Assembly: GCA_947496535.1 (NCBI GenBank)
Contig: CANMDE010000001.1
Location: forward strand, 310,001 to 374,000
DNA: 64,000 nucleotides
DNA from: an uncultured Paracoccaceae bacterium
GTDB taxonomy: Bacteria; Pseudomonadota; Alphaproteobacteria; Rhodobacterales; Rhodobacteraceae
Direction of reading: 5' to 3'
In this document: in pieces, positions 33,078 to 42,457 of the stretch
How positions within the stretch are numbered: the stretch's first letter is position 1
Layout: every line of letters begins with the position of its first letter
The notes under the pieces: generated by a model
Seen by the model: the letters and a program-made list of their open reading frames with translations, nothing else
Told to the model about the DNA's origin: nothing
Database searches by the model: none
Translations under genes and position numbers: made by a program

Positions 33078-35396
33078 CTATTCGCCGTAAGGGATCCAGA
33101 TGTTTTTGATCTCGGTCGCCGCAGCCAGATAATCATGGGTTGATGGGGTCAGCGCCTTGCCGTTATTCACCCATGTCCGTTTGAGGTTGCTGGTGCTGGC
33201 CAGTTCGATTTCTTTGGACAGATCGGTGCTTGAGAAAGACCAGATCGCGTCAACATCCATGTGTTTGGCAAGGGTTGGTGCGAGTTCTGCGTGGTTGCCG
33301 GTGACGATGTTTACCACGCCGGCGGGGACGTCGGAGGTTTCCAGCACTTGATAGAAATCTGTCGCGGCGAGCGGGAATGGTTCGCTCGCAGCAAGGATTG
33401 TCCTGTTTCCCATGGCGATTGCCGGGGCCATTGTTTCGATCAGCCCGGCGAGCGGTTTGCTGTCTTCGCAGAGGATACCGATTGTGCCGACGGGTTCTTT
33501 CATCGCCAAGGCGACGCCCCGGATCGGGACCCCGTGGGCCTGACCGTCATATTTGTCGGCCCATGCCGCGTAGGTGAAGAGCGTGCGGATGGAGGTTTCA
33601 ACCTCGTCCGCGCCTGATCGGCCGCCGGTCATGTTGTTGATCCGCAGGCTGAATTCGTCGGCGCGGGCCGAGAGGTTTTCGGCGATATAGTAGAGGATTT
33701 GTGCCCGCAGGTGGCCGGTGGTTTTGGACCAGCTTTTGGCGGCGTTGCAGGCCTCGACCGCGTTGCGGATGTCTTTGCGATTTGCAGCTGAGGCGTGGCC
33801 GAGCAGTTTGCCTTTGGGGCTATAGACAGGGGTGGAATAGCCGCCGTCGGGCCGCGCTTGTTTGCCGCCGATATAGAGCTTGGCTGTTCGGTCTAGCGGG
33901 TCGGCGGGGTGGCCGTCCTCAGTTGTGTAGGGTTCGATTTTCTTGAGCGCTTTGGCTGTGTTTTTCGGTTTGGTGTAGCCTGCCAGACCCTCCCAACCGC
34001 CTTCGCGGCCGAAACCGCTTTCGCGTACGCCGCCGAAACCGGACGCCGCGTCCATCATGTTGGTGCCGTTGATCCAGACGATGCCAGCGGCCAGTTTGGG
34101 CGCGATGTCGAGGGCGAGGTTGATGTTTTCGGACCAGACAGATGCCGCCAGCCCGTAGCGGGTATTGTTGGCGATCTCGACTGCTTCAGAAGGTGTTCGG
34201 AAGGTCGTGGCGGCGAGGACGGGGCCGAAGATTTCCTCTTGCATCAGAGTTGATGCAGGGGCGAGGCCGGTGATCAGGGTGGGCGGGTAGAAACAGCCCT
34301 CGGGCGCTTTGGTCTGGTAGGTTTCGCCTTCGGTGTTTTCGCTGACCATTTTGGTGATCTGGTCGAGTTGGACGGGGTCCACGATGGCGCCGATGTCGAT
34401 GCATTTGTCGAGCGGGTCGCCGATGCGCAAGCCGTCCATACGGGTTTTGAGTTTGGTGTAGAATTGATCGGCGATCCCTTCCTGCACCAACAGCCGTGAT
34501 CCGGCGCAGCAGACCTGGCCCTGATTGAACCAGATGGCATCGACAAGGCCTTCGATGGCGGAGTCCATGTCTGCGTCGTCGAAGACGATGTACGGGGATT
34601 TGCCGCCGAGTTCGAGGGAGAGGGCTTTGGCTGATCCGGCGGTTGCTTCGCGGATTTTGCGCCCGACTTCGGTGGAGCCGGTGAAGGCGATTTTGTCGAC
34701 GGCTGCATCGACGAGGGCCGCACCGGTTTCGCCGTCGCCAGTGACGATGTTGACGACGCCGGGGGGAACGCCTGCTTCGGTGCAGATTTCGGCGAAGATC
34801 ATCGCTGTCATAGATGTGTATTCGGCGGGTTTCAGGACGACCGTGTTGCCCATGGCGAGGGCTGGTGCGATTTTCCATGCCAGCATCAGCAGCGGGAAGT
34901 TCCATGGAATGATCTGGCCGCAAACGCCGAGCGGTTCGCGGTCGGGTAGTTCCGTGCGCATCAATTGGGCGAAACCGGCGTGGTGGTAGAAATGCCGGAT
35001 CGCCAGCGGCACGTCGATATCGCGGGCCTCGCGGATCGGTTTGCCGTTGTCGAGTGTTTCCATGACAGCGAGCAGGCGGGAATGTTTCTGCATCAGTCGT
35101 GCGATGGCGTAGAGGACGCGGGCGCGTTTGTGGCCTGATTTGGCCCATGCGGGTTGGGCCTTGCGGGCGGCCTGTACTGCCGTTTCGATTTCCTCTGCCG
35201 TGCCTTTGGTGACGCCGGCCAGCTTTTCGCCGGTTGCCGGGTTGTTGGAGGGGAAGTCATCGCGGATGGGTCCCCATCTGCCATTGATGTAATGGCCTGC
35301 AACGCCGCCGCGGTCGGCGATCCATTGCAGGGTTTCGGACGCGCTTTCGGGGGCGGGGCCGTAATCCATGGTGTCGAAGATTTCTTTAATTGTCAT
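33078..35396 (-). CDS. Two-domain aldehyde dehydrogenase, ALDH16 type
   Basis: 772 residues from ATG 35396. Residues about 1-490 are a complete ALDH domain: 'PWNFPLLMLAWKIAPALA', 'FTGSTEVGRKI' (NAD site), 'LELGGKSPYIVF' with general base Glu262, and 'FNQGQVCCAGSR' with nucleophile Cys296. Residues about 500-772 are a second, degenerate ALDH-like domain; at the cysteine position it reads 'KRTWVNNGKA' and lacks the nucleophile. This is the architecture of bacterial ALDH16, known from a Loktanella enzyme. It oxidises aldehydes with NAD. Next to deoC, the likely substrate is acetaldehyde from deoxyribose-5-phosphate cleavage (inference). Confidence 0.93.
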   Translation of the reverse strand: MTIKEIFDTMDYGPAPESASETLQWIADRGGVAGHYINGRWGPIRDDFPSNNPATGEKLAGVTKGTAEEIETAVQAARKAQPAWAKSGHKRARVLYAIARLMQKHSRLLAVMETLDNGKPIREARDIDVPLAIRHFYHHAGFAQLMRTELPDREPLGVCGQIIPWNFPLLMLAWKIAPALAMGNTVVLKPAEYTSMTAMIFAEICTEAGVPPGVVNIVTGDGETGAALVDAAVDKIAFTGSTEVGRKIREATAGSAKALSLELGGKSPYIVFDDADMDSAIEGLVDAIWFNQGQVCCAGSRLLVQEGIADQFYTKLKTRMDGLRIGDPLDKCIDIGAIVDPVQLDQITKMVSENTEGETYQTKAPEGCFYPPTLITGLAPASTLMQEEIFGPVLAATTFRTPSEAVEIANNTRYGLAASVWSENINLALDIAPKLAAGIVWINGTNMMDAASGFGGVRESGFGREGGWEGLAGYTKPKNTAKALKKIEPYTTEDGHPADPLDRTAKLYIGGKQARPDGGYSTPVYSPKGKLLGHASAANRKDIRNAVEACNAAKSWSKTTGHLRAQILYYIAENLSARADEFSLRINNMTGGRSGADEVETSIRTLFTYAAWADKYDGQAHGVPIRGVALAMKEPVGTIGILCEDSKPLAGLIETMAPAIAMGNRTILAASEPFPLAATDFYQVLETSDVPAGVVNIVTGNHAELAPTLAKHMDVDAIWSFSSTDLSKEIELASTSNLKRTWVNNGKALTPSTHDYLAAATEIKNIWIPYGE

Positions 35397-35700
35397 CTGT
35401 TTCCCCAACCAACAGCTTTTTCAAAGGTGTGGTAAATACTCTTGTCAAAAACAAACCGCTTGCAGCAATTAGCAGGACTGAAATGAAGACTTTTCCAGAG
35501 TGCCCAAGCGCGTTTTGCAGAGGCTCTCCTATACGCAAAAGAACATTGTAAGGGATGAGTATAACTGACCACCAGAGTCCAAATAGCTGTATTGCTACCA
35601 ATCTGAATCTGCGCGATTTGGCCTGACGCTTGTGCGCGTCTCGTTCGTTTTCCGTGTAAGTCTGCCGGGCCATTTGGACACGTTCTGCCAAGTCATTCAT
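35386..35700 (-). CDS. Two-helix membrane protein between deoC and ALDH16
   Basis: 104 residues from ATG 35700. A charged N-terminal helix ('ERVQMARQTYTENERDAHKR') precedes two hydrophobic segments ('LVAIQLFGLWWSVILIPYNV' and 'VFISVLLIAASGLFLTRVF'). No family recognised. Its 3' end overlaps the ALDH16 start by 11 bases, and deoC ends 4 bases upstream, so all three are one transcription unit. More AT-rich than both flanks, suggesting later insertion. Confidence 0.7.
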   Translation of the reverse strand: MNDLAERVQMARQTYTENERDAHKRQAKSRRFRLVAIQLFGLWWSVILIPYNVLLRIGEPLQNALGHSGKVFISVLLIAASGLFLTRVFTTPLKKLLVGETDDN

Positions 35701-35704
35701 TGTG

Positions 35705-36712
35705 TTACCCAATCGCATGCCGCCACGAAGCCGAATAGGCCCCGGTGACGTGGTGTTCGAGTTGCCGTTCGATGTCGCCCAGCAGGCTGGACGCGCCGAA
35801 GCGGAAGAGGTCGGGTTGTAGCCAGCGGTCGCCGAGTTCGTCCTTGATCATGCTCAGATACACCAGCGCGTCTTTGGCTTTGCTAATGCCGCCTGCGGGT
35901 TTGTAGCCGACCTTGATGCCCGTTCGGTCCTGATAGTCGCGGATCGCGCGGATCATGGTCAGGGTGACGGGCAGGGTGGCGTTGACAGGTTCTTTGCCGG
36001 TGGAGGTTTTGATGAAGTCAGCCCCGGCCATCATGCAGACCAGCGACGCGCGGGCCACGTTGCGCAGGGTGCCGAGTTCGCCGGTGGCGAGGATCGCTTT
36101 GACATGGGCATCGCCGCAGGCGGCGCGCATTTCCTTCATCTCGTCATAGAGCGCCTGCCAGTTGCCGGTTAGCACGTGGCGGCGGCTGATGACGATGTCG
36201 ATTTCCTCAGCGCCCGCTTTGACGCTTTCGCCTATCTCGGCGATGCGGAGGTGGAAGGGCGAGAGGCCAGCGGGGAAGCCGGTGGAGACGGCAGCGACGG
36301 GGATGCCTGAGCCTTGCAGCGCTTCGACGGCGGTGGGCACCATGTCGTGGTAGACGCAGACGGCGCCTGTGGTCAGACCGTCCATCCCCAGCGCATGCAA
36401 AATATCGGCGCGGACCGGTTGCCGCGCTTTGGCACAAAGGCGGCGGACGCGGCCTGTGCTGTCGTCGCCTGAAAGCGTTGTCAGGTCCATGAGGCTGATG
36501 GCCTTGCAGAGCCATGCGGCCTGATAATCCTTTTTGACCGAACGCCGCCCCGGCAGGGTCTTGGCCCGCCGTTCGATGGCGGATGTGTTGGCTTGCACGG
36601 CCATGACCCAATCAAGATCAAGCTGTGTGCCGTCATTGCGCGGTTCATGCACTTGCGGCAGTTGCGCAGCGGTCAACGTGGGAGAGTGGGTGGTTTGCAA
36701 GGTCGCCTCCAA
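35705..36712 (-). CDS. deoC: Deoxyribose-phosphate aldolase
   Basis: A 335-residue DeoC/LacD-family TIM barrel. 'GADFIKTSTGKEP' carries the Schiff-base Lys235, 'AHVKAILATGEL' the second active-site lysine (Lys205), and 'VGYKPAGGISKAKDAL' the phosphate site. It splits 2-deoxyribose-5-phosphate into acetaldehyde and glyceraldehyde-3-phosphate. An extra N-terminal region of about 65 residues is usual in the longer DeoC class. Pairing with a downstream aldehyde dehydrogenase gives a route to remove acetaldehyde. A palindromic operator lies 43 bases upstream, in the gap to the AraC-type gene. Confidence 0.95.
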   Translation of the reverse strand: MEATLQTTHSPTLTAAQLPQVHEPRNDGTQLDLDWVMAVQANTSAIERRAKTLPGRRSVKKDYQAAWLCKAISLMDLTTLSGDDSTGRVRRLCAKARQPVRADILHALGMDGLTTGAVCVYHDMVPTAVEALQGSGIPVAAVSTGFPAGLSPFHLRIAEIGESVKAGAEEIDIVISRRHVLTGNWQALYDEMKEMRAACGDAHVKAILATGELGTLRNVARASLVCMMAGADFIKTSTGKEPVNATLPVTLTMIRAIRDYQDRTGIKVGYKPAGGISKAKDALVYLSMIKDELGDRWLQPDLFRFGASSLLGDIERQLEHHVTGAYSASWRHAIG

Positions 36713-36754
36713 GGTGCCGGATCAGGGTGGCACTTTGGGTGCGTCTTGGCAAGG

Positions 36755-36772
36755 TTTGACCAAATGGTCAAA
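36755..36772. promoter_or_regulatory. Palindromic operator upstream of deoC
   Basis: TTTGACCAAATGGTCAAA: 8-base arms TTTGACCA/TGGTCAAA around AA, in the 71-base gap between the AraC-type gene and deoC. The symmetric site fits a dimeric repressor better than an AraC monomer, which prefers direct repeats. The regulator is not identified. Confidence 0.6.
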
Positions 36773-36783
36773 TACTGATTGCT

Positions 36784-37614
36784 TTAAACGGGCTGTACGA
36801 TCTGGCGCTGGAACTTTTGCCGGTATTGCAGCGGTGTCATCCCATGGGTCGCCCGAAACAATTTGTGGAAATGAGACATGTTCGGGATGCCGCAATCGTC
36901 GGCAATCTGGCTGACCGGATCAGCATCGGTGATCAGCGCGCGGGATGCGTGTTCCATCCGGATATGGTTGATGAAATCCGACGGCGTTTGGCCCAGATAT
37001 TTGCGCATCGTGCGGCTGACATGGGGGTGGGCCTTGCCCGTCAGCGCGACCAGACCGGCAGAGCCATCGCGGAACACCGCCGGATTTTTAGCGGCGGTGC
37101 AGGCGTTGGCAAGCCAATCGGGGATATCCTCGGGGTAATTCTCGGCCGTGAGGTCGGCGCAGAGGGGGAGCAAAAATGCCTCGGCTGCCAGCGTGTCGCA
37201 GGCGCTGCGTTCGAGCAGGACAGCAGAGTGGTTGATGGCGGCCAATTGTTTGATGTCCCGGTGCGACTGGACGGGCGGGCCGTCTGACCAAAAAAGGTGC
37301 CCGACAAGCGATGGATGGCGTTTCGCCAGCGCCTTGATTGTTTGGCTGTGAATGCAAAGGGACACGATCAGGGCAAATTCGCCGCGCCCCTGCAGGCCGT
37401 GTTGTTGGCCGGGACGCAAAAAGACGATGTCGCCCTCTGTCAACGTGGTTGCTTTGTCCGGCTGGTGGTGGCGGACGGTCCCGTTTTGCACCCAGAAGAG
37501 CTCATAAAAGTCGTGGTCGTGCAGCTCTTTTGGTCGCTGAGAGGTCAATGTCGCCCGCGTCAGATGTATGCGTGCGCCATTTTGCAGAATATTGTCGCAG
37601 TGAAGAGTGGTCAT
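36784..37614 (-). CDS. AraC-family transcriptional regulator
   Basis: A 276-residue protein: N-terminal cupin-like sensor domain ('[17 protein letters not shown]', '[16 protein letters not shown]', about 30-100) and C-terminal double HTH ('[20 protein letters not shown]', then '[20 protein letters not shown]' and '[12 protein letters not shown]', about 175-276). The cupin arm suggests binding of a small sugar or nucleoside-type ligand. It lies directly upstream of deoC on the same strand and may activate the deoC-ALDH16 unit; that link is inferred from position. Confidence 0.88.
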   Translation of the reverse strand: MTTLHCDNILQNGARIHLTRATLTSQRPKELHDHDFYELFWVQNGTVRHHQPDKATTLTEGDIVFLRPGQQHGLQGRGEFALIVSLCIHSQTIKALAKRHPSLVGHLFWSDGPPVQSHRDIKQLAAINHSAVLLERSACDTLAAEAFLLPLCADLTAENYPEDIPDWLANACTAAKNPAVFRDGSAGLVALTGKAHPHVSRTMRKYLGQTPSDFINHIRMEHASRALITDADPVSQIADDCGIPNMSHFHKLFRATHGMTPLQYRQKFQRQIVQPV

Positions 37615-37745
37615 GGCGGCAAATTAGCATAGGAAATTTTGCGCTGCAGCAGGCAATTGAATTGGAGCCAAATGCTGCCGATTGCGTGGGAGTGACATCC
37701 CTCAAAATGCGCGTTATGCCGCTGACCAGAAGACAGGAGTACCCA

Positions 37746-38429
37746 ATGTCCTTTGACCGTTCCATCAAAATTGCCCCTTCAATCCTCGCGTCCGACTTTG
37801 CCAATTTCGGTGCCGAATGTGCCGCGGTCGAGGCGCAGGGTGCCGATTGGGTGCATGTGGATGTGATGGACGGGCATTTTGTCCCAAACATCACATTTGG
37901 TCCGGCGATGTGCGCGGCGATCCGTCCGCATATCAAGGGTGTCATGGATGTGCATTTGATGATCGCACCCGTTGATCCCTATATTGAGGCATTTGCCGAG
38001 GCGGGGGCCGATATTATCACAGCGCATGTCGAGGCTGGGCCACACATCCACCGCACATTGCAGGCCATTCGCGCCGCCGGTGCCAAGGCTGGTGTTGCGC
38101 TGAACCCGGGCACACCGGCCTCTGACGTGGCCTATCTGTTGGATATGGTCGATCTGATCTGCGTGATGACCGTGAACCCCGGCTTTGGCGGGCAGAAGTT
38201 CATTCACAGTCAGATCGACAAGGTGCGTGAACTGCGTGCTATGATTGGTGACCGTCCGATCCATATCGAAATTGACGGCGGTATCGATCCGACCACCGCC
38301 CCGCTGGTCACAGAAGCTGGCGCAGACGTGCTGGTGGCGGGTTCCGCCGTATTCCGTGGCGGTTCAGTCGACGATCCTGCGCCGTATGGCGAAAACATCC
38401 GTGCCATCCGCGCGGCGGCATCGACTTAA
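37746..38429 (+). CDS. rpe: Ribulose-phosphate 3-epimerase
   Basis: 227 residues from ATG 37746 ('[20 protein letters not shown]'). TIM-barrel metal-dependent epimerase: '[19 protein letters not shown]' (His, Asp metal ligands), 'DVHLMI', '[14 protein letters not shown]', '[13 protein letters not shown]' (Asp). It interconverts ribulose-5-phosphate and xylulose-5-phosphate in the pentose phosphate and Calvin routes. The ATG follows AGGAGTACCCA. It diverges from the AraC gene across 131 bases. Confidence 0.96.
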   Translation: MSFDRSIKIAPSILASDFANFGAECAAVEAQGADWVHVDVMDGHFVPNITFGPAMCAAIRPHIKGVMDVHLMIAPVDPYIEAFAEAGADIITAHVEAGPHIHRTLQAIRAAGAKAGVALNPGTPASDVAYLLDMVDLICVMTVNPGFGGQKFIHSQIDKVRELRAMIGDRPIHIEIDGGIDPTTAPLVTEAGADVLVAGSAVFRGGSVDDPAPYGENIRAIRAAAST

Positions 38430-38531
38430 AAAAGCCGGTTTCTTTGCGCGAAAAATGCGCGTTTTACGGGTGTTAGCTGCACACTCACTCCTTATCCCGG
38501 CGCTTGGGGGCGCAATAATAAGGGACAGGAT

Positions 38532-39989
38532 ATGGTTTTGCGGGGTGTGCCAAGATCATTGGCCGACGATGCATGGTGGCTGGGCGATGAGGTAGAAAAC
38601 GGCGAAAGGCCACAGTCGCGGAAAAGGCCGTTGTTGTGGGGCTTATGCGCGATATTGATCTGTGCGGACTGGCTGGTCTGGGCACCGGCGGCGGGGATCG
38701 GTTTTGCGTTGTTTTTGGTGGTTTTGGCGGGGTTGGCGCATTTGTTTGCGTCGCCTGTTGATCGCCGCACGGGTCTGTTGGCATGGGGTGTTCTGGTCGC
38801 TTCGCTGATCCCGGCAATTGAACTGATACAAGCGCTTTCGGTTAGCTTTGCCATTGCGGGATTACTGACCTTTGTGGCGATCCTGGTGATCGGCTCGGGT
38901 GACAAGTCCGCTATTTTGCGGGTTATGCGCCGGCTGCCCTTATGGGGTTTGACCCAATCCGCGAAAGATGCGGCGAAGATCCGTGTTGCGGCCCCGTCCC
39001 GATCCCGGCGGCAGGCCTTTTTTGCCGATTGGGCGTTGCCCGTTGGTGTGGGGGCCGTCTTTATCAGCCTGATGGCGTCGGGAAATCCATTGACCGCGTC
39101 CTGGCTGAGCGAAGTTGGGAAATTCGGAAGCTGGGTGCAATTTGACCTTGGGCGGACGGTGTTTTGGTGCCTTGTGGCAGCGCTGGCGTGGCCGTTCCTG
39201 CGGATCAGGGATGCTGGTTCTACACTGGTCGAGCAGGTCACGCGTCCAAGCCGGACATGGCGATCGGGTTTGATCAATGGCCGATCTGTTCTGCGGGCGC
39301 TGGTTTTGTTCAACCTTATCTTCGCGGTGCAAAGCCTGCTTGATCTGGGCTATCTCTGGGGCGGTGTGGCGCTGCCGGATGGCATGACCTACGCCACTTA
39401 TGCGCATCGGGGGGCCTATCCGCTTTTGGCGACGGCGCTGTTGGCCGGGATATTCGCGCTTGCCGCGCAACCCTTTCTCGAAGGCCGCCCGTTTCTGCGT
39501 CAGTTGCTTTATCTTTGGGTCGGGCAGAACGTCCTTTTGGTGATCTCTTCGATCCTGCGGCTTGAGCTTTATGTCGAGATTTACGGTCTAACCCGCTTGC
39601 GCTTTGCGGCATTTGTCTGGATGGGTTTGGTTGCGGCAGGTTTGGCGCTGATGGTTGTGCAGATGATGCGACGGCAGAGCATCGGTTGGTTTGTCATGCG
39701 TAGCGCCGCTTTGGCCGGGTTGGCATTGTATATCGGTGCGCTGACCAATGTGGATGGTATCATCGCCCGCCATAACATGGCGAAACACCCGGAAAGTTAT
39801 GATTACACCTGTAGCCTTGGCGAGGGCGCGTTGCCTGCTATCGCGGCTTTTCGGTCGCGGACCGGGGTGTCGCCTTGTATCTTGGGGCAACCATCCGTAA
39901 TGGAACCGGCTGATTGGCGCGAATGGGGCTATCGTAATGCGCGGCTCCGGCATAGTTTGGCAATGATAAAGGCGGAGAGGCAGGAATGA
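38532..39989 (+). CDS. DUF4173-family polytopic membrane protein
   Basis: A 485-residue protein with about 11 hydrophobic segments. A short charged N-terminus is followed by 'LCAILICADWLVWAPAAGIG', and the C-terminal half has 'YATYAHRGAYPLLATALLAG' and 'VGQNVLLVISSILRLELYVE', which I associate with DUF4173. After the last helix there is a soluble tail of about 80 residues with two cysteines ('YDYTCSLGEG', 'GVSPCILGQP'). It overlaps the response-regulator gene by four bases, so it is in an operon with a two-component pair. A sensing or target role is inferred. Confidence 0.85.
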   Translation: MVLRGVPRSLADDAWWLGDEVENGERPQSRKRPLLWGLCAILICADWLVWAPAAGIGFALFLVVLAGLAHLFASPVDRRTGLLAWGVLVASLIPAIELIQALSVSFAIAGLLTFVAILVIGSGDKSAILRVMRRLPLWGLTQSAKDAAKIRVAAPSRSRRQAFFADWALPVGVGAVFISLMASGNPLTASWLSEVGKFGSWVQFDLGRTVFWCLVAALAWPFLRIRDAGSTLVEQVTRPSRTWRSGLINGRSVLRALVLFNLIFAVQSLLDLGYLWGGVALPDGMTYATYAHRGAYPLLATALLAGIFALAAQPFLEGRPFLRQLLYLWVGQNVLLVISSILRLELYVEIYGLTRLRFAAFVWMGLVAAGLALMVVQMMRRQSIGWFVMRSAALAGLALYIGALTNVDGIIARHNMAKHPESYDYTCSLGEGALPAIAAFRSRTGVSPCILGQPSVMEPADWREWGYRNARLRHSLAMIKAERQE

Positions 39990-40675
39990 GCCAGCAGATA
40001 TTGATCGCTGATGATGATGCGCAAATTCGTGATGTGGTGCGTATCGCACTTGGACAGGCAGGGTATAACGTTGCAGAGGCCGAAGATGGGCAGATTGCGC
40101 TTGATCTGGCGGATCAGCTGACGCCGGATATGGTGATACTCGACATCGGTATGCCAGAGATGGACGGTTTTGCGGTTTGCCGCGAGCTGCGCAAATCCAG
40201 CGAAGTGCCCATTCTGTTTCTGACAGCCCAGGGTGACGAAGTGGACAGGATCGTTGGCCTTGAACTCGGCGCGGATGACTATGTCGCCAAACCGTTTTCG
40301 CCGCGCGAATTGGTGGCACGGGTCCGGGCGATCCTCAAGCGCACCGGGGTAGAGGCGACCGAAAACCCAGTGTTGCGCCGTGGAGTGCTGAGCGTTGATC
40401 CGGACAGACACCAATGCCGGGTCAATGATGAGCCGGTCACGTTGACAGCGCGCGAGATGGAACTGCTGACGCAGCTGATGCGCAGGCCCGAAAACGTGAT
40501 GTCGCGGCCTCAGTTGGTGGACGCGATGTACGGCACGAATGTTCATGTCAGCGACCGGACCATGGACAGTCATCTGCGCAACCTGCGGGCCAAATTGGCC
40601 GATGCCGGTTGCAATGATGCCGTTTCCACCGTCCATGGTGTCGGTGTGCGGATGGGGCCATGCAGCGGCGCGTAG
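39986..40675 (+). CDS. OmpR-family response regulator
   Basis: A 229-residue protein. The receiver domain has 'LIADDDAQIRD' (Asp9-11 acidic pocket), 'MVILDIGMPEMDG' with phospho-acceptor Asp53, 'FLTAQGDEVDR' and 'DDYVAKPFSPRELVAR' (Lys102). The C-terminal winged helix (about 130-225) has 'LTAREMELLTQLMRRPENV' and 'SDRTMDSHLRNLRAKL'. It should bind DNA when phosphorylated by the kinase encoded next, whose start it overlaps by 16 bases. Targets unknown. Confidence 0.95.
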   Translation: MSQQILIADDDAQIRDVVRIALGQAGYNVAEAEDGQIALDLADQLTPDMVILDIGMPEMDGFAVCRELRKSSEVPILFLTAQGDEVDRIVGLELGADDYVAKPFSPRELVARVRAILKRTGVEATENPVLRRGVLSVDPDRHQCRVNDEPVTLTAREMELLTQLMRRPENVMSRPQLVDAMYGTNVHVSDRTMDSHLRNLRAKLADAGCNDAVSTVHGVGVRMGPCSGA

Positions 40676-41607
40676 CCCCAAAATGGCGCCCGCCCCTTGT
40701 TTTTGTCATGGGCGGGACGCTGGCAGCCGTGATGGGTCTGCCGCTTATGGGCATTGTCTATATTCGGATGACAACTGGTCCTTTGGGTTGGGTTGTTGCC
40801 AGTTGGGCGATCTTCTGGTCGTCCGTCGTGGCCACATCCATTATCGCCTATCTGCTTTGGCGGCTCGTGCTGCGGCCTGTGCAAAACCTGACGGCTTATG
40901 CCCGTTCGGTCACCCATGCCAATATCGACAGCCCGGAACTGACCCAGTTCGGCACGCCGGAGTTTTCCGAACTTGGCCGCGCCATGCTGCAGATGAGCGC
41001 CACCTTGCGGACACGCGAGGCCGTCGTGCGCACCTATGCCGATCATGTCACGCATGAATTGAAATCGCCGCTGACGGTGATTCAGGGTTCGGTCGAGTTG
41101 TTGTCGGATGGTGACTTGCCTGCCAATGAACGCGACAAGCTGTTGCAACGAATGGACGAGTCGAGCAAACGCATGACCGACCTTCTTGATGCGCAGCGTA
41201 AACTGGCGCGGGCGCAAGAGCCTTTGCCGTCAGGGCATTGCAGGCTGGGCGTCTTGGCGCCCCACTTTGATATCAAGGTGTTGAAAGACGGTCTGGTGCC
41301 GTTAAGCCGCGATGTGCTGCAACTGATCCTGGGTCATCTGGTTAACAACGCCCGCAGCCACGGCGCAACTGAGGTGACGGTGTCATGGCAGGTGGACCGG
41401 CTTGTCGTCGCCGATAATGGCCCGGGCATTTCGGCGGGCAACCGGGACAGGGTTTTTGATCCTTTCTTTACCACACGGCGCAACGATGGCGGCACGGGCA
41501 TGGGTCTTGCGATCGTAAGGCGACTGGTCGAGGCGCAAGGTGCGCAGATCGTGCTGGGCGAGAGTAAAGAGGGACAGGGCGCGGTGTTTGAGATTTTGTT
41601 GGGGTGA
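40660..41607 (+). CDS. Sensor histidine kinase with minimal periplasmic part
   Basis: A 315-residue kinase. Two hydrophobic segments (about 13-36 and 44-68) leave only about 8 residues outside the membrane. A HAMP-like linker follows, then HisKA 'YADHVTHELKSPLTVIQGSV' with His132, and HATPase_c: 'LGHLVNNARSHGATEV' (N box), 'VADNGPGIS' (G1), 'GGTGMGLAIVRRLVE' (G2). No extracellular sensor domain exists, so the signal is probably read within the membrane or from a partner; the co-encoded DUF4173 protein is the obvious candidate. Confidence 0.93.
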   Translation: MQRRVAPKWRPPLVFVMGGTLAAVMGLPLMGIVYIRMTTGPLGWVVASWAIFWSSVVATSIIAYLLWRLVLRPVQNLTAYARSVTHANIDSPELTQFGTPEFSELGRAMLQMSATLRTREAVVRTYADHVTHELKSPLTVIQGSVELLSDGDLPANERDKLLQRMDESSKRMTDLLDAQRKLARAQEPLPSGHCRLGVLAPHFDIKVLKDGLVPLSRDVLQLILGHLVNNARSHGATEVTVSWQVDRLVVADNGPGISAGNRDRVFDPFFTTRRNDGGTGMGLAIVRRLVEAQGAQIVLGESKEGQGAVFEILLG

Positions 41608-41632
41608 TGGGCCAAGTGGCAATGCCGTATTT

Positions 41633-41735
41633 TGTTGGTAAATTTGCGCTGGTTTTTCGGTCGGCCATGGGTCGGCGAAACGTCGGGCATCGGGGCGGCA
41701 TTTGCCGGGGTTAATGGGGCGTGCGGCGGATGTAT
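41633..41735. repeat. Dispersed repeat B
   Basis: Contains CGGTCGGCCATGGGTCGG, then GAAACGTCGGG, and about 27 bases later GGTTAATGGGGCGTGCGG. These are the same blocks in the same order as at 12740-12857, with a shorter spacer. Non-coding. Confidence 0.7.
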
Positions 41736-41775
41736 GAATGACGAGTTAAGGTTTTGGGCGAGGGGTTGGATGTGT

Positions 41776-41795
41776 GATGGGTGAGATCACCCATC
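41776..41795. terminator. Perfect hairpin between convergent genes
   Basis: GATGGGTGA-GA-TCACCCATC: 9-bp stem, 2-base loop, no T-run. It lies between the histidine kinase gene and the convergent immunity-like gene. It could be a bidirectional terminator or a repeat unit. Confidence 0.5.
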
Positions 41796-41818
41796 CTACG
41801 CTTGATATCCGATCGAAC

Positions 41819-42442
41819 TTAGATGGTTTTCGTCTGCAAAAGCGCGAACTTCTTTTTCAAACCCGCCTTGATCAGCTTATTTGCCAAAGGTTCACTTAGA
41901 AAAAATATGCCTTGGCCAATGCGCGGGTCTATCCAGACGTCTGGCCCTTCCAAAGCACTTTTTAATGCAACAACCTCATTATTCTTTGGCATAAACGGCA
42001 AATTATATATGCCGTGCTTCTTTTGCTTAATGCGCCGTGTTTCATCGATCATGACTGTGTCTTTGGTATTACCTATGCACAACACGCTGACTTCCTGTTC
42101 AATAGGGGTCGCCCGATCATTCTGGAACAACTTGACCGGCAAGAAATACGCGCTGCCCAAATCAAATTCACGGAAGATGTCAGCAACATCATTTTTGAAA
42201 AAGAGGTATTGTGTATGGAAAAATCCAGGGAGATCTTCGTCAAAGACCTCTGGGATTGAATAATAAAACTTTTTCGGCATTTCTTTAGTAGGCAAAAGCT
42301 TACCATTAAACATCTGCCTCATGGTATGATAAGTTAAATCAATTTCTTCTTGGCGAGAAAGCCCCTTTTCGAAATCAGCAAAGAATCCTTTAGCAAGAGA
42401 AGGGCTTCTCGTCGCGTCTGAAAGCCAAACATGCTCATTCAT
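41819..42442 (-). CDS. Imm11/DUF1629-like protein, possible orphan immunity protein
   Basis: A 207-residue soluble protein with AT-rich coding unlike its neighbours. The C-terminal part 'LEGPDVWIDPRIGQGIFFLS', followed by 'PLANKLIKAGLKKK', is the kind of ending I know from DUF1629/Imm11 immunity proteins of polymorphic toxin systems. The middle contains 'DVADIFREFDLGSAYFLPVK'. No toxin gene is present in the window. Immunity function is inferred from resemblance only; the compositional shift supports horizontal arrival. Confidence 0.65.
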   Translation of the reverse strand: MNEHVWLSDATRSPSLAKGFFADFEKGLSRQEEIDLTYHTMRQMFNGKLLPTKEMPKKFYYSIPEVFDEDLPGFFHTQYLFFKNDVADIFREFDLGSAYFLPVKLFQNDRATPIEQEVSVLCIGNTKDTVMIDETRRIKQKKHGIYNLPFMPKNNEVVALKSALEGPDVWIDPRIGQGIFFLSEPLANKLIKAGLKKKFALLQTKTI

Positions 42443-42457
42443 TTCGCTTCTCCCACT

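Noticed and set aside
34186..35148. 320-codon minus-strand frame inside the ALDH16 gene
   Set aside because: It is a different frame of the same strand; the product is Arg/Pro/His-rich and lacks any motif, while the ALDH frame has all catalytic residues.
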